The position numbers and the translations under genes are program-made. From assembly GCA_934045905.1 (NCBI GenBank), contig OW203766.1, forward strand, positions 16,300,309 to 16,364,308: 64,000 bases of DNA. Reading direction: 5' to 3'. Below, in pieces: positions 21,273 to 33,150 of this stretch; the stretch's first letter is position 1; each line of letters begins with the position of its first letter. Under the pieces are notes generated by a model. That model was given only the letters and a program-made list of their open reading frames with translations, ran no database searches and was not told the DNA's origin. This DNA is from Leuctra nigra. Lineage: Eukaryota; Arthropoda; Insecta; Plecoptera; Leuctridae.

Positions 21273-21866
21273 GTGAGGTTTTGTGACTCATTGGGATCCG
21301 ATGGCTTTTAATTTCACATTTCCTCTAACGATATCAGTTGATACACTATTTTCTCGAAATTTAGTCTTCACTAAGAGAAAAATATCCAAAGGATATTTAA
21401 AATAAATCAGGTTGTCGAGCTTAAATTACCTATAGACCATTGTTCATAAAAACAATTACGATTTTCAAATGCTTCCAGTGTGTAATGTGAGACTGAACTC
21501 TTTTCTTTCAAAACCCGTACACAACGCTCTCACAGTCACGTTCTAGGCAACAATACATAAAGTTAAATTGGTCGAAATTATGAATTCAGTTCAAACTAAG
21601 TAACGACTCATGCTATTTATTCGTAAACGATTCATTATACTACCATAATTGATTAACTTATAATTTTTTAGCAAGATTGGTCCTTGTCGGTTCTTTAGTA
21701 CCTCCAGAGTGTATACATAGATGGCTTTCATCGCAATGAATATCAGAATAATTGGTATATTTAATATTGATTAGTACTGGCTAGTCTAATGCTTTTAATT
21801 GGCTTACATATGACTTCTGCATTAAGCACATCTAGTTATTCTAACTTCGACTTGACACTCTTGCAG

Positions 21867-22697
21867 ATAGAACACGCGTTAGAGCAGCTGGAGGACCTCG
21901 TCTACATCGACTTCAACTGCGAAGCGTCTCTGGACACATCCCAGATCAACCGTCAACTCAAGCTGAAGAAGATGACCTTGCATCCGACTTATCTCGAAGA
22001 CATCGCCGGCGTTTTCAATCAGTGTCCCGATCTTCAGGATCTCTCCATCCGACTTACTGGACCACACAATGAAGTCAGTACAAGAAGCAGCGGGATCTTC
22101 GAGTTGCTCGCAGCAAGCCAAGTCAAACTGTCCAGACTACGTCTCAACAACGTTCACATAGAGTCAGAAGCGTTTGCTCAGTTCCTCAACGTTCAGGGTG
22201 TGCATCTAACTCAACTGGAGATAAACTCATGTCAAATGAATGAAACCGTGACAGGTTTGTTGGAACTTCTCTCGAAGTGTAAGAATCTAAGTTCGTTCGA
22301 CGTGGGTGACGTGTACGGGTTGACTCAAGGTACACCCCCTCTGCCGCTGTACACCAACATCTCTCTGCCGACGCTGACTTGCCTCGAAGTAACTATCAAA
22401 AGCACTGGAGATCCCGTACTTGTGTATCTGGCTAAATACTTGCTAAAGAACATTGTTACCTTGGAGCAGTTGACAATGAATTGGGAAGTTACCAACTTGC
22501 TGGAGGTGATGGCAGAGGTGGCATCGTTTAACGAGGGCGTCCCTCGTATCCCCAATCAAGATAATCCCAAGATGCACATAAACTTTATAAATGTGTACAC
22601 TGGTTCTGATTTGGATGGATTGCAAATTGATTTGGATCAATTTAATATGAATTTTGATTATATTTTTGTGGATTATTTACAGGAAATTTTAAATTAA
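21867..22697 (+). CDS. LRR-like gene 2, exon 2 (276 codons)
   Basis: It follows acceptor CTCTTGCAG and joins in phase 0 to 21272, giving a protein of about 476 residues. LRR-type segments are the same as in gene 1 (CPDLQDLSIRL, VKLSRLRLNNVHI, VHLTQLEINSCQM, CKNLSSFDVGDV, LPTLTCLEVTI, VTLEQLTMNW), with an additional tail (LLEVMAEVASFNEGVPRIPN...) that probably represents the ancestral end. It ends in an acidic, aromatic stretch (DLDQFNMNFDYIFVDYLQE). No catalytic motif is seen; a protein-binding role is inferred from the fold only. Confidence 0.78.
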   Translation: MEHALEQLEDLVYIDFNCEASLDTSQINRQLKLKKMTLHPTYLEDIAGVFNQCPDLQDLSIRLTGPHNEVSTRSSGIFELLAASQVKLSRLRLNNVHIESEAFAQFLNVQGVHLTQLEINSCQMNETVTGLLELLSKCKNLSSFDVGDVYGLTQGTPPLPLYTNISLPTLTCLEVTIKSTGDPVLVYLAKYLLKNIVTLEQLTMNWEVTNLLEVMAEVASFNEGVPRIPNQDNPKMHINFINVYTGSDLDGLQIDLDQFNMNFDYIFVDYLQEILN

Positions 22698-24010
22698 AAT
22701 GATATGTACATTCTTACCTCAAGATTTATGACTTCATTTCTACATTCATACAAGTACGAACGTAATAATACTACTAGTAATATTACTAGTTCTATTTATA
22801 CTATTAGTAGTATAATCTATTTAGTTAGTAATTAGTAGGTAATTAAATATATGATTTTCATGAAACAAATGGTAGCAGATGTAGCATTTATATTTGTGTC
22901 ATTTTTAACATAGAAGATGCATTTGACACTGGTTTATTCTGATAATAATGTTTCTTATGCGGATAACATTTTTACCACAGTGAAGCCTAAAGGGAAAGAA
23001 TCTAGGAACAATCGTCCACTGATGGTTGCTCTCAGAATTCAGATATTTCTAAAAAGAAAAATTACATTGGTTCTCTCTTAATCCCTGATATAAGATCCAT
23101 CAATTACGTATTTTTCTGATTAGCAGTGCAGGTACAGCTAATATTTAGCTGTGTGTTATTAGCTGTCCATAAACAAAAAATATGCTATGACATATGTTAA
23201 CAAATGGTACTTTTTTCACAGAAAGTTTAAAAAATTGTTCTCTCTTAATTTCATTCAATGGTCCACTCATAGAAGTTCTTAAATCCAAATTAATTGTGGC
23301 ACATCCGTGAAGTTGACAACCACATTGATATTTATTAGCTTGAATAAAAATATAAAGTATAATTGGGCTGGACCCATATCGTGAACCATTATGTGTTCAA
23401 CTGTCAATTTAAATAAATAAATTTATCTCAGACTCAAAAGTATTATATTAAAACTACAAATGGTGGCAGAAGTGGACATATTATTAATTTTCTATTTAAT
23501 AAATGCAACGTGGCAGTAAGTGATAACATTAATTGAAATACAATATTAGTTCTGTTATTAGATTTTGTCTGGGTTTATGATCCATTACAGTTTCATGTTT
23601 GACCTCTTCCAAGCAAATAGCAGAGGGGACATCACCCTACACTGGCCATCCTGCTTTGGCAGGAAAATTACAATAAATAAATAAATAAAATTGCAGAGAT
23701 CCAGCTAACAATCAAATAGTCCACATTGATCACACATATTTATTAGATAATCGAATTATACTAAATTTATAAATGTTCAATTTAAGACACAGTTAAAAAT
23801 ATGATTTCCATAAAAACACAAATGGTGGCAGATGTAGGATTTACATTTGTACCATGTTAACATAGAAGATGCATTTGAAACTGGTTTCTGATAATGAACT
23901 ACTGGTTTTTAATAGTTGTAAACTAGTTCTTACCAATATCAGAAAAATGTTTATAAATTGATACATAAAATAGCGTTGAGAAGAAATCATTGTATCTAAT
24001 AAGAAACGGG
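22698..24010. repeat. Duplicated AT-rich segments with degenerate tRNA-Leu primer-site motifs
   Basis: About 22855-22950 and 23810-23900 are diverged duplicates (AACATAGAAGATGCATTTGA shared). Each holds a TGGTGGCAGC-like motif: 22870 (TGGTAGCAGATGTAGCAT), 23461 (TGGTGGCAGAAGTGGACAT) and 23823 (TGGTGGCAGATGTAGGATT). These resemble TGGTGGCAGCGGTGGGAT, the sequence complementary to the 3' end of tRNA-Leu that primes some LTR retroelements. No gag or pol remains. Confidence 0.5.
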
Positions 24011-25167
24011 TAATTATCGTCATTGACTCGTTGACTTCCGCTCTATGGGATTCGTGACTGCTTAAGCTGCAGTACTGAATCCTTTCGCCAATGTCGAAGG
24101 CCGTACTTCTTCACCAGATTCTGGCATTGTAAAGACATATTTATAATCCTGTTTGCGATCAGATCATGTGCACATATTTAACATACGACCCCATCAGAAG
24201 AATATTGCCGTATTGTGTCAGATTTCCCTACAATCCGGTGAAACGTAAGACGACCTCAGCCCAACGCGTGAAGAACTTGACCTAGGTCTCTACGTAAGAA
24301 TAAGGCGGCGTACTTTGTCAGTATACATCGACGACATACTTTCAAATCCCAAACAAAGAATTGTTTGTCAATGCTAACGTCAAGACATTTCCGTCCATGA
24401 AACTTGCACTCGCGTCGAAGTGTTGTATTCCCAGCGTGTCAGTTTCAACATAACTCTCCAGTTCCCTCCTGACAAAGATCGCCCTTCTCGTCGAGTAGGA
24501 CAAGAGGCCGTGTCATATCGCGAGGAATGACGTCAGTGATGAGGGTTGTTCAATGTGGAGAACTCTCTTGATAATCGCTCGCGACCTCATTGCAAGCAAG
24601 AGTGACGTCGACAGCTGCAACAGTTTGTTCTCCGTCACGGCCAACTGAACAGTCTTCAAAGAGCCGCGAATGTCATTAGCTTTTGTCTCGAGCGGCATGT
24701 TTGTGATTGTTGACGGGTTTAATCTTTATGTTTGTGACAAGTTAAACAAATGACATACTTTTTCGCGTCAGCAGAGAACAGATATGTTTCATATTCAGAG
24801 TTAGCACGAGCTCTTTTGATCTAGATTTGTCTACTAAGACCGTCACTCAACAATGTAAAAATAATATTTATTGGTTTTGTATGTTTTAAATTGTATTGTT
24901 GAGTCGACGCTGTATACCGAATTAATTACAAAAGAAGCGCGTGCAAAGCATGCATACATCAGTGTAATATTATTTTTCTAATATTAATTTTCACTAAGAC
25001 AGGTCTACATACAGCAAGACGGTCGGACTAGTTGTTTTGGTGACCAAGTTAATTCTTATGCTAAAACTTTTTAAAGCAAATGAGGTCCAGAGTAATGTTA
25101 GCGTAAAAATCACGATAAAAAAAGTTTATTTCGGGGTACTTCCGACATGTTTACGAAATAAACCCTA
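24011..25167. other. Non-coding stretch
   Basis: No gene recognised. A 10 bp stem (GTTTATTTCG ... CGAAATAAAC, 25121-25162) lies just outside the foldback element that starts at 25168. Confidence 0.4.
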
Positions 25168-25571
25168 CCATAAAAAACACTCCGTGTAAAAATACCAGCC
25201 AAGTCTCTTCAACTTAAAAAAAATAATAAAATCTAAAAATTCTGCACTGAAAAGTAGTGATATCAAAAAATTAGCCAAGTCAAAACTTTATTTGAAAATC
25301 AAAAAATACTTGGCGCATCGTGTATATAGATAAAAAGTTGAGAAGTACATGCCAGATATGAAATATACATCAAATATACATCTATACATATAATATACCT
25401 ATAATGCTCTAAAAAACGATGCGCCAAGTATTTTTTGATTTTCAAATAAAGTTTTGACTTGGCTAATTTTTTGATATCACTACTTTTCAGTGCAGAATTT
25501 TTAGATTTCATTATTTTTTTTTTAAGTTGAAGAGACTTGGCTGGTATTTTTACACGGAGTGTTTTTTATGG
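25168..25571. repeat. Outer hairpin of the left arm, ~404 bp
   Basis: The segment is itself palindromic: CCATAAAAAACACTCCGTG..., AGTGATATCAAAAAATTAGC, CAAGTCAAAACTTTATTTG and ACTTGGCGCATCG are repeated in reverse complement after a loop at about 25320-25420. It is the reverse complement of 30502-30888. Confidence 0.9.
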
Positions 25572-26700
25572 GGATATCTTTACTTTTTTTAGTTTATTCT
25601 TACAACTAATGTGTGACACATATCAAATGAACAATTACTAAATCCTTTAAAAAAAATCACCCTTTACAATTTGGTTATTCTCAAGAAGAATAGCAAAGGT
25701 TTCATTCCAATCGGTCACCCAGTTCCGAGATATGGCAACACTTCGGTTTTCAAAATGGCTGCTGAACTTTCTGCACTGCCACATAGAATTTATAACTATA
25801 AATGATGTGTATAATTTTAAGCTTTCTGAATATGTATTTATTGTAAAGGAGGGGGTTATGATACTTTATAAATTTGAATGACGTCATTTCCGGCCTCATA
25901 AATAGGAAAATTCTAGTTTGACTGTTCCTATTCCATAGAGATGGCCTTCCGAATCGTTTGGCGCTAGTTTCATACCGATCTGTCAACCAGTTTCCGAGAT
26001 ATTACGTTTCTTCCGGTTTCAAAATGGCTGCTGAAATCACTGACTTCTTGAATTATAATTTAAACATGATTACATTTTATTATAAGCAGTCTCAAATAGT
26101 ATATTTATTGCATCAAAATGTAAATTTGTGCGATTTTTAAAATGTGTGACGTCATTTCCGGTTTCAGTATGGGAAACTGCAAATATTATTGATGATAATA
26201 CATAAAGTTGACCGTCTAAATTGTTAAGAGCTGGTTTCGTTCAAATCTATTTAGACGTTATAAAGATATGATGTCACTTCTGGTTTCAAAATGGCGGCTT
26301 CCGGTTGGTTTTATAACAAGTCAAATGAGATTTCAAAAGAACATTTGTTACATAAATATCAAAATAATTGGATCAAATATGTTGCCAAAATGCCAATTGA
26401 TGAATTATATTTCATGACGTCATTTCCGGTGTCGTTAACATAAATTTTAGTCTGTTGCTATTGATAATCCATAACGATGGCCGTCCGAATCGTTTGGCGC
26501 TATTTTCGTTCCAATCGGTCCAGCCGTTGTTGAGATATGACGTCACTTCCGGTTTCAAAATGGCGGCACAAAAAAAGTCAAGGGAAGGAGGGCAAATCAG
26601 ACGCCAAAAGTGCACATGTGGTGAAAATGTGAGATCAATTGGTTCAGCCGTTTAGGCTGTGGCTTGTTTACCGGATTTTAGCTCCAGCCTACTACTACTA
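25572..26700. repeat. 268 bp degenerate repeats of the left arm
   Basis: CTTCCGGTTTCAAAATGGC recurs at about 25742, 26011, 26278 and 26547, and GACGTCATTTCCGG at about 25880, 26150 and 26418; both series step by 267-269 bp. Each unit also holds a CCGAATCGTTTGGCGC-like block. The same series appears inverted at 29455-30300. Confidence 0.8.
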
Positions 26701-26994
26701 CTACTACTATGATTACTGATTATTATGAAAACCGCCCTAAAACACGATTTTCACGGCCCTCTAGCTCGCAAGCGGCGTAACCTATTGTTCCCAAATTTGG
26801 TATATGTGGTGGGGTGGGCCATAGCTCGAAATTAAGATATTTCGCAACAATGTGAGATTTCCCAATTTTAAGATCCAGTAGGCCGAAAATGCCACTTTGA
26901 TGCTTACAGTAAAAGTGGGTTTGCTCCAGCCTTTTTAAATGAGTGTGTGCGCGCGCCGTACGACTTGGCTGGCGTGGAGCGACCGCTCCACTAG
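26701..26994. repeat. Inner terminus of the left arm with hairpin-CTAG end
   Basis: It contains ACTACTACTACTACTA, a conserved 250 bp block, and ends ACTTGGCTGGC, GTGGAGCG AC CGCTCCAC, TAG. A short hairpin followed by CTAG resembles the 3' terminus of Helitrons (hairpin then CTRR), but the base after CTAG is A rather than the usual T in both arms. Confidence 0.65.
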
Positions 26995-28259
26995 ATTTCG
27001 AGAGATTGTCTACTAGCGAATTGTGTCACTAAATTAAGAAATCCACAAATAAGAACTCACCAACAAGGAACAATACAACAAAACAAACAACAAGAAAAAA
27101 CTTTCTCGTTGGAAAATCAACAAGATTTCCGATAACGAAATTTCCTTTGGAGAACCAACGACTTTCGACAATTTAGTTGAAACAGCGTTGAGAAATAAGC
27201 ATAGTAAAATATGAAATGAGCAATTATAAAAATAGCCCCCCCCCCCCCCCCCCCCATTAACATGAAACACTGAACACAGAATGTTGAACGCAATCGCTGC
27301 TTCTTCAACGCGTGCAGCTGCGAGCTCGAATCGAACCGACACCGGATTCGATGATGTATTGTTTCAGACCCACCCCCTCCCCCCCTAGAGAGGAGGGGGC
27401 GGCTAAAAGCTCTAATAAACACGTATCAATAATATATACAGATCTCAATTAGACAACTACATGAATACAGAGATGAATATTAATGTGGAAACTGGAGGAT
27501 ATAGCCGGATGAATTTTTCATCGTGGAAATCGAACGGCCAATCGCAACTAATGTAGCGTCCCATCCTGTTTCTTTGTGCATCGCCTCGATGAGAAATATC
27601 GGAACGCTCTGACAATGACAGAGAAATTAGAAGCCGTTCTTCCTATTGACACGAGTTGGTGACAAATTAAATTGTTAGATAGAACGATTGAATTGGTGTC
27701 GTTTGACAACCTTTCGGGGGGGTCGTTTGTTTTGTTCGTGTATATTATTTTTACCAGAAAAACGCTAAGGGGACGCGTTGATAAGCGAGTATTCGACATG
27801 AAATTGAAGACTGATTATCCATAAGTAAAGCGTGTAAAATATAAATCAATTTTCCGGTGAAACTAAAAGATCAATCTTGATTAAAAAATTAATATGAGAC
27901 GAACTGGATAGTAATTCATTTTTTGTGAGATTTTTTTTTGTGCGGTTACTTCGTTTGAGATGTAATGCGAAAAGAACACAAATACAACAAAAAGAGATTT
28001 GGGTCATGAGTTTCGAATGGAGACGTTCGCTTAATAAAAGGGGAGAAACATTGTAAATAAGATAATTAAGAAACTTTAAAATAGTTTTAAATAACTAAAG
28101 CTGTCATATTGCGAAAAAAAAATGCTTGACAATATCATAGAAATGATACAGGAAGTAGATTCAATTTGAAAAAGTTATAAAATCGTATAAAATCACAAGC
28201 TTACATTTTAAAAATAGAAGTTTTGATACGTCAAGGAAGCGAGTTGCACTTTCAAGATG

Positions 28260-28420
28260 TCCGCCTGTGAAAACAACGCGACGCCACATGACGCGTGTCA
28301 ACATCGGAGAAAGCGACGCCTCGACAAGACGTCGAGCGTCGCGACGTGTTGACTGTCGACCAATCAGCGACGTGTAAACATGACGTCAAACAAGACGACG
28401 CCGACAAGAAGATGGACACT
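28260..28420. other. CpG-dense patch
   Basis: The stretch repeats GCGACGCC, GACGTCGAGCGTCGCGACG, TGACGTCA and GACGACGCCGAC. It contrasts with the AT-rich surroundings and resembles patches at 5900, 7510, 15560 and 53500. Confidence 0.35.
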
Positions 28421-28464
28421 TTATAGCTATATTATTAGAACGCGTGTAAACATTAAGCGATTTC

Positions 28465-28505
<41 letters not shown>
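28465..28505. repeat. (GT)20 microsatellite
   Basis: An uninterrupted GT run of about 20 repeats, followed by GCGCGCG. Open frames through it give Cys-Val repeats and are not genes. Confidence 0.95.
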
Positions 28506-28512
<7 letters not shown>

Positions 28513-28567
28513 TTGTGTCGCACGTCCTACTTTAAGCGTCTCTTTTTGTGTCCTGCAGCCCTACAAT

Positions 28568-28655
28568 CTACTTCGAATGTGCTTTGTTGCGTACTACAGC
28601 CTCACATTCTACTTCGAATGTGCTTTGTTGCGTACTACAGCCTCACATTCTACTG
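28568..28655. repeat. 41 bp tandem duplication
   Basis: CTACTTCGAATGTGCTTTGT followed by TGCGTACTACAGCCTCACATT is repeated twice with a period of 41 bp, and a third partial unit lies upstream. Confidence 0.9.
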
Positions 28656-29038
28656 CGCGACGCGGAGCTTGGAAAGATGAGGTGTAATGACTACGTGCTC
28701 TGACATAAGGTCACATAAACAGATCTGACAAATAACCAGATCGTGAACACTACTTTGCAAGATTTATTAACCGAAACTTATAATCTACCGTTTAGGAAAG
28801 GCCCACAAACTGGATTCTCATACTTTTCAGATTATTAATATCGTTAATAGGATTTTGTGACATTTAGAAATGTTTATTGTTACTTGAAGATGCTTTGTGG
28901 AGTTACACAACATCGCCAAATGTTTTTGGCCAAATGTATAGCATTTAAGTATAATATTATAAGTAGATACGGATACGATTGTGACTATTATAAAAAATTC
29001 TGATGGAGATATTTTTTGATGGTTTAATTGTTAGGTAT

Positions 29039-30501
29039 CTAGTGGAGCGGTCGCTCCACGCCAGCCAAGTCGTACGGCGCGCGCACACTCTCATTTAAAA
29101 AGGCTGGAGCAACCCACTTTTACTGTAAGCATCAAAGTGGCATTTTCGGCCTACTGGATCTTAAAATTGGGAAATCTCACATTGTTGCGAAATATCTTAA
29201 TTTCGAGCTATGGCCTACCCTACAACATATACCAAATTTGGGAACAATAGGTTACGCCCTTTGCAAGCTAGAAGGCCGTGAAAATCGTGTTTTAGGGCGC
29301 TTTTCATAATCATCAGTAATAATCTCAGTAGTAGTAGTAGGCTGGAGCTAAAATCCAGTAAACAGGCCACAGCATAATCGGCTGAACCGATTGATCTCAC
29401 ATTTTTTCCACGTGTGCACTTTTGGCGTCTGATTTAACCTTCACCCCATCAATTTTTTGTGCCGCCATTTAGAAACCGGAAGTGACGTCATATCTCAACA
29501 ACGGCTAAACCGATTGGAGAAAAAATAGCGCCAAACGATTCGGACGGTCAAGTATATGGATTATCATTAGCAAAAGACTAAACATTATGTTAACGAAACC
29601 GGAAATGACGTAATGACATTTGAAATACATCGATTAGCATTTCGGCGACAAAGGTTGATTTGGTTGATTATTTTGATATTAATGTTATGTATGTACTTTT
29701 GACGTGTCATGTGACGTGTTATAAAACCAACCGGAAGCCGCCATTTTGAAACCGGAAGTGATATCATATCTTAATAACGGCTAATTAGATTTGAACGAAA
29801 CCAGCGCCAAACAATTTAGACGGTCAACTTTATGTATTATCATCAATAATATTTGCAGTTTCTCATACCGAAACCAAAAATGACGTCACACATTTTAAAA
29901 ATCTCACAAATTTACATTTTGATACAATAAATACTATTTGAGACAGCTTATAATAAGATGTAATCATGTTTAAATTAAAATTCAAGGGGTCAGAGATTTC
30001 AGCCGCCATTTTGAAACCTGAAGTATCGTCGTATCTCGAAACCTGGTAGACTGATCGGTACGAATCTAGCGCTAAACGATTCGGAAGGCCATATCTATGG
30101 AATAGGAACAGTCAAACTAGATTTTTAATATTTTGAGCCTGGAAATGACGTCATTCAAATTGAAAAATTATTATAATCCCCATTCCACACAATGTATACA
30201 TATTCAGTAAGCTTACACATTAATTGAAGATATAAATTCTATGTGGCAGTGCAGTAAGTTCAGCGCAGCCATGTTGAAAACCGAAGTGTTTTTTTTCGGT
30301 GAAAACCGAAGTGGAACTGGGTTGACCGATTGGAATGATACCTTTGCTATTCTTCATGAAAGACCATTTAAGCAAATATATAGCAGATTTTCATTACTAG
30401 TAACCAAATTGGAAATGGCGATTTTTTTACATGATTTAGAAATTGTTCATTCGATTTGTGTCACAAATTTTAAGAATAAACTAAAAAAAGGAGTGATATC
30501 C
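29039..30501. repeat. Right arm of the foldback structure (inverted relative to 25572-26994)
   Basis: It starts CTAGTGGAGCG GT CGCTCCAC and runs as the reverse complement of the left arm, with about 10-15% differences and small indels. It contains the same 268 bp series (GCCATTTTGAAACCGGAAGT and similar near 29465, 29745, 30005 and 30270). Confidence 0.88.
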
Positions 30502-30888
30502 CCATAAAAAACACTTCGTGTAAAAATACCAGCCAAGTATCTTCAACTAAAAAAAAAACAATATGAAATCTAAAAATTCTGCACTGAAAAGTAGTGATAT
30601 CAAAAAATGAGCCAAGTCAAAACTTTATTTGAAAATCAAAAAATACTTGGCGCATCGTTTTTTAGGGCATTATAGGTATATTATATGTATATTTTATATC
30701 TGGACTATACTTCTAAACTATTTACATAGTACACGATGCGCCAAGTATTTTTTGATTTTCAAATAAAGTTTTGACTTGGCTCATTTTTTGATATCACTAC
30801 TTTTCAGTGCAGAATTTTTAGATTTCATATTGTTTTTTTTTAGTTGAAGAGACTTGGCTGGTATTTTTACACGAAGTGTTTTTTATGG
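30502..30888. repeat. Outer hairpin of the right arm, ~387 bp
   Basis: Reverse complement of 25168-25571 and itself palindromic around a loop at about 30655-30735. It ends GTGTTTTTTATGG and is followed by TA. Confidence 0.9.
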
Positions 30889-33058
30889 TATTTTATTACA
30901 TCCAAAGTCCTTCGTTAATAGAAGACCAAGGAATAGAGCTTAAAACTACATTATTGTTATGTTTGCAAGTGCCATTTATTCTAAAAGCGGAGTGTTCAAG
31001 AAACCCACTTTCTACTTCGATTTTAATTCAACACTTATTGAGCGAGCGACTCCTTTTTGGTTGTTTTGGCGCGGAACTCTATTTATTGACCTTACTAAAC
31101 AGAGTTACATAGAGGAAGGAAATTGATTTGCTAAATAAATCTTATAGCACGGTTTTTAATTCTATTGAAATCGCGTCTCCATTTGCCTCCGCCGCTATAA
31201 AATCGTTCAACGATAACCCACTTGTTCGTGTCTCTATGAAGCGTCTTGTTGCGTGTGCGTCGCGACGTTCGTGACGTCGAGATAAGACGGCGATTTCTAT
31301 GCTAATTGGCGGCGCCGCATCAGAGTCGCATCGGCGATAAGCCATGGGGCCGTGGATTAATTACATTCTATCTGCGAAGACACAGCGGGGCCGTGATTTC
31401 GCCGAGCAAACTCAATTTGTTTTTACAAAAGCGGGTAGGTAACTTCCACTTAGCGTGGACTGCGGTAAACAAGTGTCGGATCATGCGGCGGCTCTTCGAC
31501 GCGGGGATATTAAACTTGGCGGTGGTTTGTTGACGGAAGGAGGCATATTGAATTTCGTCCTCGAATAGAAATTGCTAACTCGAGATATAAATTCGTTTAA
31601 ATAATTCGTCACCTTAAATTTGTATTGTAAATTTGTACAACAACACAAAAAATTATGACCAAAATTAAGCCATGGTGAATACTTTGTTGCCATGGCAATG
31701 CAGTGACCCATGACGTCAATGCCGATATAACTGATTTTAAATAATGTTTTGTTTGTCTACATCATAGACATAGGTACATACTTTCAATATTTCACGTTTT
31801 AATCCATTCTACAACTAGCACCAACTCCAGATATAAATTCGTATTTCTACGAAACGAATTTTTCTGCAGTGCGCATCAAATATGAGAACATTTCTGCGAA
31901 TTACACAAATTGCTGTAAATTTTTAAAACTTTTTTTGCTCGTTCTGCTAAATCCCTGTCATACACAAAGCGTGTGACGATGGAAAGCTTGCTAAATTGTT
32001 TACGACAAACAGCAGCACATATCACAAACTTGGGATTTGTTTCGATCAAATTAAAAACTGTTTCTCAACCGTCACATCAAATGGAACTAATCCTCAGAAA
32101 ATAATTGCTTTGCGAACGAGCTGCAAGTTTCTAAGTGATAACCGAATACCCTCCGTCAAATATCAAGTCGAACACTTTGCAAATAGATGCAGACACAGCA
32201 AATCATTAGCGAATAAATTCGGAGTTAACACGAAGGATTTTGAGAAATAATAACCATTTTCCAGCCGGATTAGTTCATCGAATCATAAATAACGATGCTT
32301 TTTATGCGAAGTAAGCGCATTAAAGTTAGTTATAAAAGTGAACAATCGTCGTGAATATCGGGCTGAGTGAGCTATTGATTTGTTGCGAGTAGATTCACGG
32401 TCCTTGCAATTGCCAGGGCTACATCTCCATCCCCAGCCCCAGCATTCCGCGTAGAAAGTAATGAAAATTAATGTTATTATTTCACAGCCATGCACGTCCG
32501 AATCGTTTGAGAGCATATTCATTTCAAATACGCTCCTCTCAGCTGCACAAATGATTTGAATTCCAAAAAAACCACAAATAACAAAGAACACTTTGGTATT
32601 AAACTGCTCAAAGAGGCTTAAAATCAACGTAATATATTCGTTTATTAGCTGGTTGTTGCCAAACAAACCTCAGCTCCTAGCACAATAGATTTTTAAAAAA
32701 ATCCAAAATTCAGCTTTATACATAATTGTAAATCAATAAAAATATATACTGATACCTTCATTCACTGGAAGTTGCACAAAGAACAAGCAAGATATATTAT
32801 TTTCTCTTTCGCAAAGTTTGATTTACCCAAAAACTTTCCAGACTGGCTGAAGTTATCAAAAATGTAAAGTAAGCGAGCGAATCGGAGGTACTTTCAGACA
32901 CCTCAACGCGTTCAAACGTACATTGCGTTACATGGGAGAAAAGCTTCTCGGGCCGGAGTATTGATCACGAATGGTAAACCACGATACGCCGGCGGCGTTA
33001 AACGTGTTGAGAGTTCTTCCAGGAGCGGGTTAATATTCAGGTGTTTCAGTCTAGTTCC

Positions 33059-33150
33059 AGTCTGCTCCTAGGGCCAGAGCAAACACAGACCTCGTAATCG
33101 CAGCAGATATGCCGCCAGGCGCGCCGTCAAAGTTACAACCAGACATTAAA
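33059..33150 (+). repeat. 90 bp diverged duplicate, copy 1
   Basis: AGTCTGCTCCTAGGGCCAGA, GAGCAAA.AC, ATCG..GCAGA and ACAACCAGACATT are shared in order with 34005-34091 (roughly three quarters identical). It is GC-rich against its surroundings. Nature unknown. Confidence 0.55.

Larger units (their letters stand above)
26995..29038. other. Unique centre of the foldback structure
   Basis: This 2 kb is not part of the inverted arms. It has a run of 20 C (27236-27255), one copy of the dispersed CTCGCTTATCAACGCG element (27753-27795, minus), a CpG-dense patch (28260-28420) and a (GT)n run. No transposase, helicase or other gene was recognised, so it may be host DNA trapped between two elements. 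Confidence 0.5.
25168..30888. mobile_element. 5.7 kb foldback structure with 1.8 kb inverted arms
   Basis: The left arm (25168-26994) and right arm (29039-30888) are inverted copies along their length. Outer ends are CCATAAAAAACAC / GTGTTTTTTATGG, both bordered by TA. Inner ends are a small hairpin, GTGGAGCG-2 nt-CGCTCCAC, followed by CTAG. The 2.0 kb centre is not inverted. No transposase was found. It may be one foldback element, or two copies of a 1.8 kb non-autonomous element inserted in opposite directions. Confidence 0.85.

Noticed and set aside
28465..28687. Cys-Val-rich frames
   Set aside because: Translation of a GT microsatellite and a 41 bp duplication.
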